A stretch of DNA of 64,000 nucleotides, from contig NZ_CP061303.1 in the NCBI RefSeq assembly GCF_018687695.1, positions 1,302,001 to 1,366,000 on the forward strand. Direction: 5' to 3'. Made by a program: the position numbers and the translations under genes. The notes beneath the pieces were generated by a model. That model did not search any database. It was not told the origin of the DNA and saw only the letters and a program-made list of their open reading frames with translations. The stretch's first letter is position 1. Each line of letters opens with the position of its first letter. Shown piece after piece: positions 51,488 through 60,146 of this stretch. Origin of the DNA: Polynucleobacter sp. MG-6-Vaara-E2 (GTDB lineage Bacteria; Pseudomonadota; Gammaproteobacteria; Burkholderiales; Burkholderiaceae).

Positions 51488-53734
51488 TTAAGCAGTAATT
51501 ATCTTCATCTTAGCTCTATCAACTGGACTACCAATTGAATTCACTACACTTAGAATGTCAGCTTTCTGGCTTGCAGAAAGAGCTGCCGTTGTTATTGACT
51601 TCATTTTAGACTGGCCTAGTACCTTAACAATATTTAAAGGTGTGTTTACAGGGTCCATAGTCGAGTAAGATGCACCAGTAATTGAGTATCCTGAAACGTT
51701 AACATCTTGCTGATATGTGTCAGGAGTTGCTGCATTAAATGCAACACCCGAAACGTTGAATGAGTAATTCTTATTCTGAGGTGTGCTTAAACCATTGGCT
51801 GTAGCAAGATTATCAACTCCATTCGCAAATACTGTTTTCAGAGCTGTGTAGACAGCCTCAGTCACTGAGAAACCTTTTTTACTGTTAGCTGTGCCATCAG
51901 AGACTACAATTTCAGTCAATTTTTTAACCGTTGGATCTGTTGAATGTACATTGTCATAAAGTGCCTGCAAGTTATTCTGAATATTCACTGCCTTAGCAGA
52001 ATACGTTACATCGGCATTAGCATTGGCCCTTAAAACCTTCGCTGCAATACTACCAAGCGTAGTAGAACTTTCTGTTCCGTCGCCCAATAAAGTCACTCTA
52101 GTAACGTTACCTGCACCGTTATTAAGTCTTCCAATTGCACTCATCGCCTTATCTAAAGAACTGGCACTAAATGAATGTGTACTGGCATTAGAAGCAGTGT
52201 TAATGGATGCGGTAGCTGTAACACCTACCTGGATGTAACTATTAGTATCTGCGTATGCGGACGCTTGAGAGTTTAAATGTGCTGCAAGTGCCTTAGCTTT
52301 GGTATCGTAAAGTACAAAATTATTTGCATCTAACTTACCAACAAAATATGTAGTACCGGTAGTAAGACCAGCATAAGCTGTTCCACCAATGTTCACATTG
52401 TAGGTAATTGCATCACCAGTTTTAAATCCATGAGCCGTCGACGTATGAATTTTCCCAGTAGTAGCGTCATCCGTTAAAGCTGTAGTTGTTGTACCAGCTT
52501 TAATCACATCATTAGTAACATCATTTAAATTGCTTGCAGTATCAGCTATTTGTATAGATCTAACAAGATCTGGCATGAGTCTATTGCGATTAACACCTGG
52601 TGAAATTACAGTTGTGCTGACTGCCCCTAATTCACCCAAACGCGCTGCTTGAGCTAAGGTTGCTTTAGTCACATCAATTTTATCTAGTGTCGAGGAGCTT
52701 GTTGGGGCATTACCTGCCTGACTTACCAAAGTTCCGGCCTGAGCTGCACTAGTATTTACAAGTCCAGCTGTGCTGGAGAGATCAATTGCATGAGCAAAAG
52801 TATCGTAGAGAGCAAAATTCGTACTATCAAGTTTTCTTGCATAAACAGTTTGACCAGAAGTAAGTGCTCCTTTGCCGCCAGCTGAAGCTACACCAATACC
52901 AGAATAAGTGAGTGCATCACCGGTATTTATAGAAAATCCACCAGTAGGAGTAATGATTCCAGTTCCAACGCCACCATCAGCGGCAGTGATAGTAGTCGTA
53001 GATATCTGTGTTGCTGTGTTGATATTGCTATTGTTGAGCTTGCTAATTAAAGCTAGGCTAGCAGTCGTTAGAATATTATCGGCATTATCTTTTAATGTAA
53101 CACTGGATCCAGCACCCTTTACTAACTTATCTCCAAGAATTGCAAGTTGACTTGCAGTTAGTTTAAGCTCTGTCGCCCCAGTTATTGATATGGAGCCAAC
53201 ACTGCTAATGTTTTTTAGCAAAGCATCCATATGATTTTGAATGTCTGCTCCGCTCCCGCTTACATTAAATACATTTCCGGATAACTTTTCAAGACCTGCA
53301 AGGTTAACAACACCATCTAATTTAGCAACTGCAATGGTTGGTTGAGTAATACCGCCACCGTCCGGTGTAATTGTTAACGACTTAATTTTTGAATAGACTG
53401 CATCTAGATTATTGAAGTTCGAGCTGGTGCCACTACCAGCCTCAATATCAGTATGGGCAGTTGTGCTGTCTAAAACTATGCTTTTTGTACCAAGCTTTAC
53501 AAGTGCTGCCTTGTAAGTGGTGACTTGAGTTGCTGTCAAATTAAGATCATTAGTCGCTTTAATTGACCCAATATTTGCCGCAATAGCATCAGTAATACGA
53601 CCAGAAGTAAGTTCGGCTCTAATTTCATCACCAGTTCCAGTGATCGAAAGCTTTTGAGTGCCCCTCATTGCATTAGCCAAAGCTACGTTATCGTAAACCT
53701 GTGCACCTGCGCCGATTTTGATTGCTATAGTCAT
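51488..53734 (-). CDS. Giant repeat protein with HGxxTGD-type modules, 748 aa
   Basis: Not a named family. Cysteine-free and leaderless. The N-terminal ~125 residues are related to the 811-residue protein (TDIEAGSGTSSNFNNLDAVY). Two copies of a ~75-residue module occur at about 245-320 and 417-490. The second contains HGFKTGDAITYN, GLTTGTTYFVGKLDANNFVL and YDTKAKAL; the first has NTGDALTYSGIGVAS and GQTVYARKLDSTNFALYDTF. This module is widespread in large bacterial surface and exoproteins and in some phage tail proteins. Between them are VSDT/ADTASNL-type beta repeats. The C-terminus is RAKMKIITA. It is likely to be surface-bound or secreted. Confidence 0.83.
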   Translation of the reverse strand: MTIAIKIGAGAQVYDNVALANAMRGTQKLSITGTGDEIRAELTSGRITDAIAANIGSIKATNDLNLTATQVTTYKAALVKLGTKSIVLDSTTAHTDIEAGSGTSSNFNNLDAVYSKIKSLTITPDGGGITQPTIAVAKLDGVVNLAGLEKLSGNVFNVSGSGADIQNHMDALLKNISSVGSISITGATELKLTASQLAILGDKLVKGAGSSVTLKDNADNILTTASLALISKLNNSNINTATQISTTTITAADGGVGTGIITPTGGFSINTGDALTYSGIGVASAGGKGALTSGQTVYARKLDSTNFALYDTFAHAIDLSSTAGLVNTSAAQAGTLVSQAGNAPTSSSTLDKIDVTKATLAQAARLGELGAVSTTVISPGVNRNRLMPDLVRSIQIADTASNLNDVTNDVIKAGTTTTALTDDATTGKIHTSTAHGFKTGDAITYNVNIGGTAYAGLTTGTTYFVGKLDANNFVLYDTKAKALAAHLNSQASAYADTNSYIQVGVTATASINTASNASTHSFSASSLDKAMSAIGRLNNGAGNVTRVTLLGDGTESSTTLGSIAAKVLRANANADVTYSAKAVNIQNNLQALYDNVHSTDPTVKKLTEIVVSDGTANSKKGFSVTEAVYTALKTVFANGVDNLATANGLSTPQNKNYSFNVSGVAFNAATPDTYQQDVNVSGYSITGASYSTMDPVNTPLNIVKVLGQSKMKSITTAALSASQKADILSVVNSIGSPVDRAKMKIITA

Positions 53735-53767
53735 AACTTACTCCTATTAATTAATTTCTTATCTACT

Positions 53768-53795
53768 TAAACGGATAAACACTCTGAACTGATTA
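53768..53795 (-). promoter_or_regulatory. Sigma-28-like promoter motif for 748-aa gene
   Basis: On the minus strand: TAAT, 16 bp, TCCGTTTA, ending 34 bp before the ATG at 53734. It is the weakest of the three, but the shared core TTTA-[GT]-CCGTT is preserved. Confidence 0.4.
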
Positions 53796-53798
53796 GTA

Positions 53799-53838
53799 AA
53801 AATATATAAAATATATATGTATATATTTTATATATTTT
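53799..53838. repeat. Perfect 19-bp AT-only inverted repeat
   Basis: Two 19-bp arms (53799-53817 and 53820-53838) made only of A and T, separated by TG. It is located just upstream of the sigma-28-like motif of the 748-residue gene and 240 bp before the MarR-like gene. It could be an operator, a cruciform or a nucleoid-protein site. Confidence 0.85.
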
Positions 53839-54077
53839 CTTGGGTCTATATTCTTCAAACTTCTATTGAGAATATTTAACTCCTACGTCTCTTAAGGACA
53901 TGAGTTTTGATATCTACTCCTTAGGTCCTAAACTAACCTTCTTAATTATGTTTCGGCTATTTTTCTAATTTTGTTTAGCTTTATCCATCCATCTTGGATT
54001 GCTGGCGTGCTTACTATAATTTTTTATATCTATAAATTAGATATACAATCTTGTTTTATGCACTCTGTTTCCCTCCT

Positions 54078-54437
54078 ATGAAACATGTCTTCTCAAACCC
54101 TTATTTAGTGCCCGCAGAGTCTCTTTGGGAGTTTTTCCCAGAAAAAGAGCTCCAGGGTCAATACTCGAATATCCCCCTAGGGATTGTGATGATTGTTTTG
54201 GATAAGCAAAAGCTAGGTCAAGAGCTATCTTTAAAGGGGCTATATAGCTATTTTTCTTGTAGCCACCTTACAGTGAAGAAGTTTGTCGATGCCTTATGTG
54301 ACGCCGGCTACCTTCAAACCCTTAAATCGTCTTCGGATTCTAGGGTAAAGTACCTTTTAATGACGGACAAATGCAATAATTTATGTCAATCTTTAATACA
54401 AAAGCCCCTCAATAACCCGCTTTCTGACTTTCAATAA
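54078..54437 (+). CDS. MarR-like winged-helix regulator, ~119 aa
   Basis: A small winged-helix protein. The recognition region reads SCSHLTVKKFVDALCDAGYL, followed by a wing with SSDSRVKYLLMT (D-x-R pattern typical of MarR). The start is unclear. The ATG at 54078 overlaps the TGA of a seven-codon frame beginning at ATG 54058 (MHSVSLL), and a TTG at 54051 would add nine residues; no strong ribosome-binding site is seen. Its position across the palindrome from the 748-residue gene suggests it may regulate that gene. There are four Cys residues, which could respond to redox. Confidence 0.65.
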   Translation: MKHVFSNPYLVPAESLWEFFPEKELQGQYSNIPLGIVMIVLDKQKLGQELSLKGLYSYFSCSHLTVKKFVDALCDAGYLQTLKSSSDSRVKYLLMTDKCNNLCQSLIQKPLNNPLSDFQ

Positions 54438-54497
54438 CTGAGTTAGCCATCTTTGAACTTACTTTTTTTGTTAACTACTTAAGACTGTGAAATAACT

Positions 54498-55052
54498 GTG
54501 ATCAGGATTCAGGCTCTTTCCGCCTTGGCACTATGCGCCACTCTCTTTGCTTGCGGCAATAATGATTCCGCCCCTAAAGCGGAGGTTTGGCTGCCCGATA
54601 CTGCAGTAGCCAAACTGCCAATGGAAGAATATGCCGGCATTCCGTTTAATACCAGCGGGCAAGATGCAGTTGATAAATTTAAGTGCACCCAATACGACCT
54701 CACTTATAGCTGTAAGATCAAAAACGGGGATAAAGAAGAAGATCTTTGGCTAATCTATAACGAGGTAGGCCGCATGGTATTGATGAAAAAAGAGCTGGGC
54801 TACTATAACAAGGAGGTGGCGGACACCATTATTGAGCGCCTGACTATTAAATATGGTATCGATTTCAGCCCTACTGAGGCTCAAGAAAGCGCCTTTGCTA
54901 CTGGAGTTCGAAAGACTAAAAGCTATGTTTTCGGGGGCGGGCAAGTTGCCTTTCAGATTGGTAGAAGCCTGAATAACCGCAATGAATTGATGCTGGTGTA
55001 CTTTTTCCCAGAAGATGTCGGGGCAACCTTTGCCAAAAGTGTCATGAACTAA
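54498..55052 (+). CDS. Lipoprotein, 184 aa
   Basis: GTG start followed by a lipoprotein signal (MIRIQALSALALCATLFACG, lipobox LFAC). The mature protein has two Cys residues in CTQYDLTYSC, which could form a disulphide. No known domain. It follows the MarR-like gene by 60 bp on the same strand and converges with flhB. Its substrate or partner is unknown. Confidence 0.7.
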   Translation: MIRIQALSALALCATLFACGNNDSAPKAEVWLPDTAVAKLPMEEYAGIPFNTSGQDAVDKFKCTQYDLTYSCKIKNGDKEEDLWLIYNEVGRMVLMKKELGYYNKEVADTIIERLTIKYGIDFSPTEAQESAFATGVRKTKSYVFGGGQVAFQIGRSLNNRNELMLVYFFPEDVGATFAKSVMN

Positions 55053-55091
55053 GTAGTGCCCCAGGAAATAGAGCGCTTTGGTTTAAGTTAA

Positions 55092-56222
55092 TTAAAGCAG
55101 GGGTTTGCCAGGTTTGAGCTGGGTAGGAACGAAATCTACCTGAGGGGCATCCCCTGCCAAACCTGATTCTTTGGTGTCGTAAGCCCAGGCCAAGATTTGA
55201 GCAATTGCCTCAAATAAGGGCAAAGGTATGGTTTCCCCAATTTCAAGCTGACTATATAAATAGCGAGCTAATGGAGGAATTTGGGCAATAGGCACATTAA
55301 AGTCTTTGGCTACCTCTTGAATGCGTAAAGCAATCTGGTCTGCCCCTTTAGCCACGACAATCGGCGCCGCCATCTTTTCCATGTCATAACGCAGCGCAAC
55401 AGAATAGTGCTCTGGGTTGGCTAAGACCACGTCTGCCCGCTCAATGGCCGCCATCATCCGTGATGCAGAGATTTGTCGTTGCATTTGCCGCAAGCGCTGC
55501 TTGATCTCTGGCGAGCCATCAGACTCTTTCATCTCCTGCTTCATTTCTTCGGGACTCATCCGAATTTGCTTGCGAAAGTTAAACCATTGCAACCAAGAGT
55601 CCCCAACGGCAATTAATAGCAATGGCATCATCAGGAGCATAAAACCATCAAGAATAAGAGACGAGGTTTGCACTAGGGCTGCATCAAAGCCCTGATTCAC
55701 AATCATCCGAATGTACACAAACAAGCCCGATAAATAAGCTATACCCACACCTAACATCAGGGTCGTTTTTAATAAGTTCTTTAATAGCTCGCTTAAGGCA
55801 TTAATCGAAAACATGCGCCCTAACCCAGCAATGATGTCTAGCCTGCCCAAATTAAACTGAGGGGCAAAATAAGCCCGAAAGCTCACTAGGGATAAAGGTG
55901 CTAGGACCCCAATAATCCACAACGGTATGAAGATCAACGCTAAGAGTATCAGTACAACTAAAAGTGATCCTCCGACCCACTCTTGCATGTGATCCATTAG
56001 CTTGGCAGGTTCTGAAAACTGAAAAATGGCCTGGGTCATTAAGACCATTTGCTTAAGTAGCGAGGGGCCAACAGCAGATAAAAAAATCACTACAATTACC
56101 AGGGTAGCAAAAGTTGCTAGATCGCGGGATTGCGGTAATTGACCCTGTTCGCGGGCACGCAGAATACGCCGCTCACTCGGTTCTAGTTCCCGTTCTTGGG
56201 AGTTATCTCCACCTTCAGCCAC
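55092..56222 (-). CDS. flhB: Flagellar export-gate protein FlhB
   Basis: A 376-residue FlhB-type protein. It has four membrane segments (about 38-58, 87-110, 150-172 and 190-207), a cytoplasmic linker (MSPEEMKQEMKESDGSPEIK) and a C-terminal autocleavage domain with N-P-E-H (269-272) in place of the common N-P-T-H. The cleavage chemistry needs only Asn-Pro, so activity is plausible. FlhB controls the switch from rod/hook to filament substrates. It is separated from flhA and fliR, which are not in this window. Confidence 0.95.
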   Translation of the reverse strand: MAEGGDNSQERELEPSERRILRAREQGQLPQSRDLATFATLVIVVIFLSAVGPSLLKQMVLMTQAIFQFSEPAKLMDHMQEWVGGSLLVVLILLALIFIPLWIIGVLAPLSLVSFRAYFAPQFNLGRLDIIAGLGRMFSINALSELLKNLLKTTLMLGVGIAYLSGLFVYIRMIVNQGFDAALVQTSSLILDGFMLLMMPLLLIAVGDSWLQWFNFRKQIRMSPEEMKQEMKESDGSPEIKQRLRQMQRQISASRMMAAIERADVVLANPEHYSVALRYDMEKMAAPIVVAKGADQIALRIQEVAKDFNVPIAQIPPLARYLYSQLEIGETIPLPLFEAIAQILAWAYDTKESGLAGDAPQVDFVPTQLKPGKPLL

Positions 56223-56353
56223 TCTCTAGTACCTCATTCAAAATCAAACTATGACTCAAGCTTACACCCTGCGCACCTATTCTTACCCGAAAAGGATTAG
56301 GGCTAGAGCTGAAGCAAAGATTTAGGGGTTAAGCTGGATCTTAGGTTGAGATT

Positions 56354-56950
56354 TTACTGGGGCAAGGTCTTTTTGATAGCAGCGACTTTTTCTTCAGCAG
56401 CAACAAGCTCTTGGCTACTTAAATCTGCTTTTAGCTTAGCCAGCTCTGAAATGGCCAACGGATTACCGGTGGCATCTGATATGGCCATCCAGATATACGC
56501 TTTTGGAAGATCTATCGCAATTTGCCCACCATCCATATACATATGGGCCAAGTTATATTGACCCACTGCACTTCCTGCCATCGCTGCTTTTTCAAACCAA
56601 TGAAGTGCTAGTTGCGGAGCATTGTCTAAAGTGTCGATCTTTTGGTACAGGACCCCCAATTCGAGCATTGCCTCAATATTGCCCTTCTCCGCTGCACGCT
56701 TTAGCCAGACCAAGCCTTGCTCAATATTTTTTTGAGTACCGATGCCTTGGATGTACATCAACGATAAATCGTACTGAGCCTTGGTATCACCTGACTCTGC
56801 TAGAGCTTGAAATAATTGATAGGCTTTGGTGTAGTCACCTGCGGCATAAGCAGATCTTGCATTTTGATAGTCTGAACAAGCCATCAACATACTAGTCAGC
56901 GCCACCAAAATAGACATGTGCAGGCAGGTGCGCCAATGAAGTTGGGTCAT
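56354..56950 (-). CDS. Sel1-repeat lipoprotein, 198 aa
   Basis: A lipoprotein signal (LVALTSMLMACS) is followed by about four Sel1-like repeats (GDTKAQYDLSLMYIQGIGTQ, GNIEAMLELGVLYQ, GSAVGQYNLAHMYMDGG). Sel1 proteins scaffold complexes. It sits between flhB and motB with the two genes at 57022 and 57436. These three may be envelope accessories of the motor or a separate unit. An ATG at 56917 is an alternative start. Confidence 0.8.
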   Translation of the reverse strand: MTQLHWRTCLHMSILVALTSMLMACSDYQNARSAYAAGDYTKAYQLFQALAESGDTKAQYDLSLMYIQGIGTQKNIEQGLVWLKRAAEKGNIEAMLELGVLYQKIDTLDNAPQLALHWFEKAAMAGSAVGQYNLAHMYMDGGQIAIDLPKAYIWMAISDATGNPLAISELAKLKADLSSQELVAAEEKVAAIKKTLPQ

Positions 56951-57021
56951 GGCTATTGAGAATCAACCCCCCAGTCAATATTCATACGAGCTGGGGCGTT
57001 TATTTTTTATCAGTTTTGGGT

Positions 57022-57417
57022 TTACTTTTTATTCGGTGGTGCTGGCTTTTTCTCTTCAACTTCCTCGGCGTCCTCATCGGGTGGCGCATCGGAAGCTTTA
57101 GGCACAGCTACTGGTGGGGGTGGTGCCACGTAATAGCTTGCTCCTAGATCTCCACCGATCATCCTGGCAAAACCTCCAAAATAACGGCGCGTGAGATCTG
57201 GGTAGTGAGGAGCATTTGACAAATAGCCCTTGGAGCGAATGCAAGCATTGTTATTCATGCTACCTTCGCAACTTGCAATCGCTGCGAGTCGACCAACCTC
57301 AAATTGCTCACCTAAGATAAAAGCAAAAATCACTAGGACTAGCGGCAAAATAAACAACAGCAAGAGCTTTTTTGCCAATCGTATTAAGGGTTCAATTTTC
57401 TCATTCATAAAAGTCAA
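57022..57417 (-). CDS. Small single-pass membrane protein, 131 aa
   Basis: Not recognised. One membrane segment (about 19-40, LLLFILPLVLVIFAFILG), then a periplasmic part with two Cys residues (ASCEGSMNNNACIRSKGYL) and a Pro/Lys/Glu-rich end (VEEKKPAPPNKK). The ATG at 57408 is an alternative start. It lies between two Sel1/TPR-type genes on the same strand and may interact with them. Confidence 0.65.
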   Translation of the reverse strand: MTFMNEKIEPLIRLAKKLLLLFILPLVLVIFAFILGEQFEVGRLAAIASCEGSMNNNACIRSKGYLSNAPHYPDLTRRYFGGFARMIGGDLGASYYVAPPPPVAVPKASDAPPDEDAEEVEEKKPAPPNKK

Positions 57418-57435
57418 TTTCCAATCAATAGCGTA

Positions 57436-58230
57436 TCAATGTTGCTCAGACTTCTTTGGCGCACCTTGAACCAAATCACTGGGTAACTTTCGCCAAGTTG
57501 CAATAGGTTCCTTATTATGCAACTTTGCATACATCTGAATAATTCTAGGGTCTGCAAGGTCTATATTATCCTTCATCGCGTTGTACATTCGCGCCGCAGC
57601 AATTTGATTGCCCTGCTCAATATAGGCGTTTGCGGCTTTGTAAAAGTACAAGCCTGCCTTTTCTTTTTGTGGGCTACTAACGATAGAAATTAGATAAAGA
57701 TTGCCCAAGTACTCGCAGGCACTGGGGTTATTAATCTTAGCTGGAACAGAAAAGTACTTTACTGCTAATAAATATTGCTGTTTTGCATAGCGCCGAAAAA
57801 CAGTATTGGTCAAGATAAAGTCGGGATGCGTCACGATTTCAGCTTGCTGATCGTAGTACTTCATGCGCTCAAAGGCAATTAAGCCCCGATAGTAGTTTGC
57901 CTGTACATCACCTTCTGCTGCCAAAGTATCTAGTTTTTCCAATATCCTTAAGGCATCCTTGCTGTAACGCAATACCTCATCTTCTGGATCAATGCATTTT
58001 GGGTCTTTGACACAGGCGACCGCGACGATCGTTTTATCATAAGCGCGTTTATATCGTCTATACAGTTTTTTTGCTTCACTTGCTGGCCCCACAAAAGGCT
58101 CATTCGAGGCTGAAGCATCAGAAGTACGCTCTTTGTGTGAACCACCATCATGCGCTTTTGGGTCTGAGGCGTTTCCCAATGCCGGCACAACCATGAATAA
58201 AACGAGAAAGATTCTAAAGAGCGGTAACAA
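57436..58230 (-). CDS. Exported helical repeat protein, 264 aa
   Basis: Signal peptide (FLVLFMVVPALGNA). Helical repeat-like segments (LDTLAAEGDVQANYYRGLIA, KINNPSACEYLGNLYLISIV, EQGNQIAAARMYNAMKDNID) resemble Sel1/TPR units. The middle includes CVKDPKCIDP, a likely disulphide. It starts 4 bp after motB, so it belongs to the motAB transcript and may be a motility-linked periplasmic factor, by position only. Confidence 0.7.
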   Translation of the reverse strand: MLPLFRIFLVLFMVVPALGNASDPKAHDGGSHKERTSDASASNEPFVGPASEAKKLYRRYKRAYDKTIVAVACVKDPKCIDPEDEVLRYSKDALRILEKLDTLAAEGDVQANYYRGLIAFERMKYYDQQAEIVTHPDFILTNTVFRRYAKQQYLLAVKYFSVPAKINNPSACEYLGNLYLISIVSSPQKEKAGLYFYKAANAYIEQGNQIAAARMYNAMKDNIDLADPRIIQMYAKLHNKEPIATWRKLPSDLVQGAPKKSEQH

Positions 58231-58234
58231 GGCC

Positions 58235-59263
58235 TTACCTCTCAGGCTTGCCTGTAGCTGGTTTGTCTGGTTTAGAGATGTCCATTGCTGGTGCTACCGG
58301 TTTGTCTTTGGATAAAAATTGTGCAGGCGCTCTTAAATTAGAGGGTATATCTTGCGCCCCTTTTGGAATGACTTCGGCCTCTCTCTCGATTGGCCTTTGG
58401 ATTGGCTTTTCTTCCTTCTTCGGCTTTTTATTTAAGAGCGTAATGGAAATACGACGATTTAAGGGGTCGTTCAAATCGGTTGGATTTAAAGGAATCGTAT
58501 CTGCAAACCCGATCACTTGCGCCACATTGGAAGGCGCTAAGCCTCCAGCAATCATTTCTCGGCGAGCCACATTAGCACGCTCACTTGAAAGCTCCCAATT
58601 GGTATAACCCGCTTCACCATTGGCATATTTTGAAGTATCGGTATGACCCTCAATTCGGATCTTGCCAGTGTTGTCATTTAATGACTTACCAATCACGCGC
58701 AATAAACGACGCGCTGCCACGCTTGGTACCACGCCACCGCTATTAAATAAGGGCTTGCCTTTTTCATCAACCACCTGAATCCGCAGACCCTCTGAGGTAA
58801 TATCCATGAAGAGCTGCCCTTTAATATTTTTTAATTCAGCATCAGCCTCAACATTTTTCTCAATCTCACTTTTTACAGCTTCGTTTTTGGTTCTGTCTTT
58901 ACGGGCATTTTCAACATCAGTTACCGACGAGTCGCTCACTCGGCGCTGCTCAGTATCGGCATCTGCTTTGGCTTCAACCCCAGAAACTTTTGAGATATTG
59001 TCTCCACCCCCCTTTATAATCCGGGTAGTCTCGCCGGACCCTTGGCCGCCGCTCATCGAAACGCGCATCGGATTTTGAAAGTAGGAGGATATACCAGCCA
59101 AGTCACCCGCTGTGGTGGATCCTAAAACCCACATGAGCAGGAAGAAGGCCATCATCGCCGTTACGAAGTCGGCGTATGCAATTTTCCATGCACCGCCATG
59201 ATGACCGTGACCGCCTTTTTTAACGCGCTTTACAACAATAATGGGCGCGTCGGACTTAGCCAT
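58235..59263 (-). CDS. motB: Flagellar stator protein MotB
   Basis: A 342-residue stator subunit. The N-terminal sequence ending WKIAYADFVTAMMAFFLLMW carries the proton-carrying Asp (in ADFVTAM) at the start of the single membrane helix. The C-terminal OmpA-like peptidoglycan-binding domain (about 180-290) shows GHTDTSKYANGEAGYTNWEL and SSERANVARREMI. The linker (about 75-150) is unusually long and charged (KSEIEKNVEADAELKNIKGQ). The C-terminal tail beyond the OmpA domain (about 50 residues, Pro/Lys-rich) is an extension. It lies 5 bp downstream of motA. Confidence 0.96.
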   Translation of the reverse strand: MAKSDAPIIVVKRVKKGGHGHHGGAWKIAYADFVTAMMAFFLLMWVLGSTTAGDLAGISSYFQNPMRVSMSGGQGSGETTRIIKGGGDNISKVSGVEAKADADTEQRRVSDSSVTDVENARKDRTKNEAVKSEIEKNVEADAELKNIKGQLFMDITSEGLRIQVVDEKGKPLFNSGGVVPSVAARRLLRVIGKSLNDNTGKIRIEGHTDTSKYANGEAGYTNWELSSERANVARREMIAGGLAPSNVAQVIGFADTIPLNPTDLNDPLNRRISITLLNKKPKKEEKPIQRPIEREAEVIPKGAQDIPSNLRAPAQFLSKDKPVAPAMDISKPDKPATGKPER

Positions 59264-59268
59264 CGTGC

Positions 59269-60129
59269 TTACTTCCCTTTAGCGGCTTTAGTACCTTCAT
59301 CAAGCTCAGTAAAGGTTGGACGTTGATAGGTAAAGAGTACTTTGCGTCCAAACTCTACGGCTGCTGCAGGTGGGAAATTATTTAGACTCGCGAGCAATAT
59401 GGCTTTAATTGCCATGAAAGCCCTGGTTTCAGATTCTGCTTGCTGCTCCAATACTTTAGCTACTGGTTGCACAAAAGCATAGGCCAATAAAATACCCAAG
59501 AAGGTACCCACGAGCGCAGCACCAATGAGCTTACCTAACTCTGCTGGGGGCAAACCAATGGAGCCCATGGTATGAACCACACCCATCACCGCCGCCACAA
59601 TACCAAAAGCGGGTAGACCATCACCCACCATCGTCACCGATGCCACAGGGATATGACTTTCTTGATGATGAACATCTAACTCTTGTTCCATTAAGCTTTC
59701 AATTTGGATGAGATCCAATGAGCCACCCAGCATCATCCGCAAGTAGTCGGTAATAAAGTCAACTAAGTGGTGGTCCTTCAAAATATCAGGGTAGTTTTCA
59801 AACAGCGGACTGGCTTCAGGCTCTTCGATATCCCCTTCTAGAGACATCAAACCATCCCGCTTTACTTTTTGTAAAATCTCAAACATCAAACACAGTAAAT
59901 CTAGGTGTTTTTTCTTCTGATCGCCGGCCCCCTTAAAAGCACCTCCCAAGGCACCAAGCGTTTTCTTCAGATTAATGATGGTATTAGATGCAATCATCGT
60001 TCCGACAGCGGCTCCGACAATGGTCAAAACCTCCGTTGGCTGCCATAGAACCGCGATATGGCCACCATGCAAGGCATAGCCGCCTAGGGCGCAACCCATC
60101 GCAATGATCCAGCCTAATGGAATATTCAT
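59269..60129 (-). CDS. motA: Flagellar stator protein MotA
   Basis: A 286-residue MotA with four membrane segments, two at the N-terminus (LGWIIAMGCALGGYAL and VGTMIASNTII) and two after the cytoplasmic loop (GIVAAVMGVVHTMGSIGLPP and LGILLAYAFVQPVA). The charged loop region contains FEILQKVKRDGLMSLEGDIE, including the Arg/Glu that face FliG. It forms the proton channel with MotB. The gene follows flgL by 17 bp. Confidence 0.96.
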   Translation of the reverse strand: MNIPLGWIIAMGCALGGYALHGGHIAVLWQPTEVLTIVGAAVGTMIASNTIINLKKTLGALGGAFKGAGDQKKKHLDLLCLMFEILQKVKRDGLMSLEGDIEEPEASPLFENYPDILKDHHLVDFITDYLRMMLGGSLDLIQIESLMEQELDVHHQESHIPVASVTMVGDGLPAFGIVAAVMGVVHTMGSIGLPPAELGKLIGAALVGTFLGILLAYAFVQPVAKVLEQQAESETRAFMAIKAILLASLNNFPPAAAVEFGRKVLFTYQRPTFTELDEGTKAAKGK

Positions 60130-60146
60130 ACTTCTATTTACTCAAT

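Larger units (their letters stand above)
53735..54077. other. Divergent intergenic region between 748-aa and MarR-like genes
   Basis: About 340 bp, extremely AT-rich. It holds the sigma-28-like motif (53768-53795) and a perfect AT-only palindrome (53799-53838). Both divergent genes may be controlled from here. Nothing else stands out. Confidence 0.6.
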
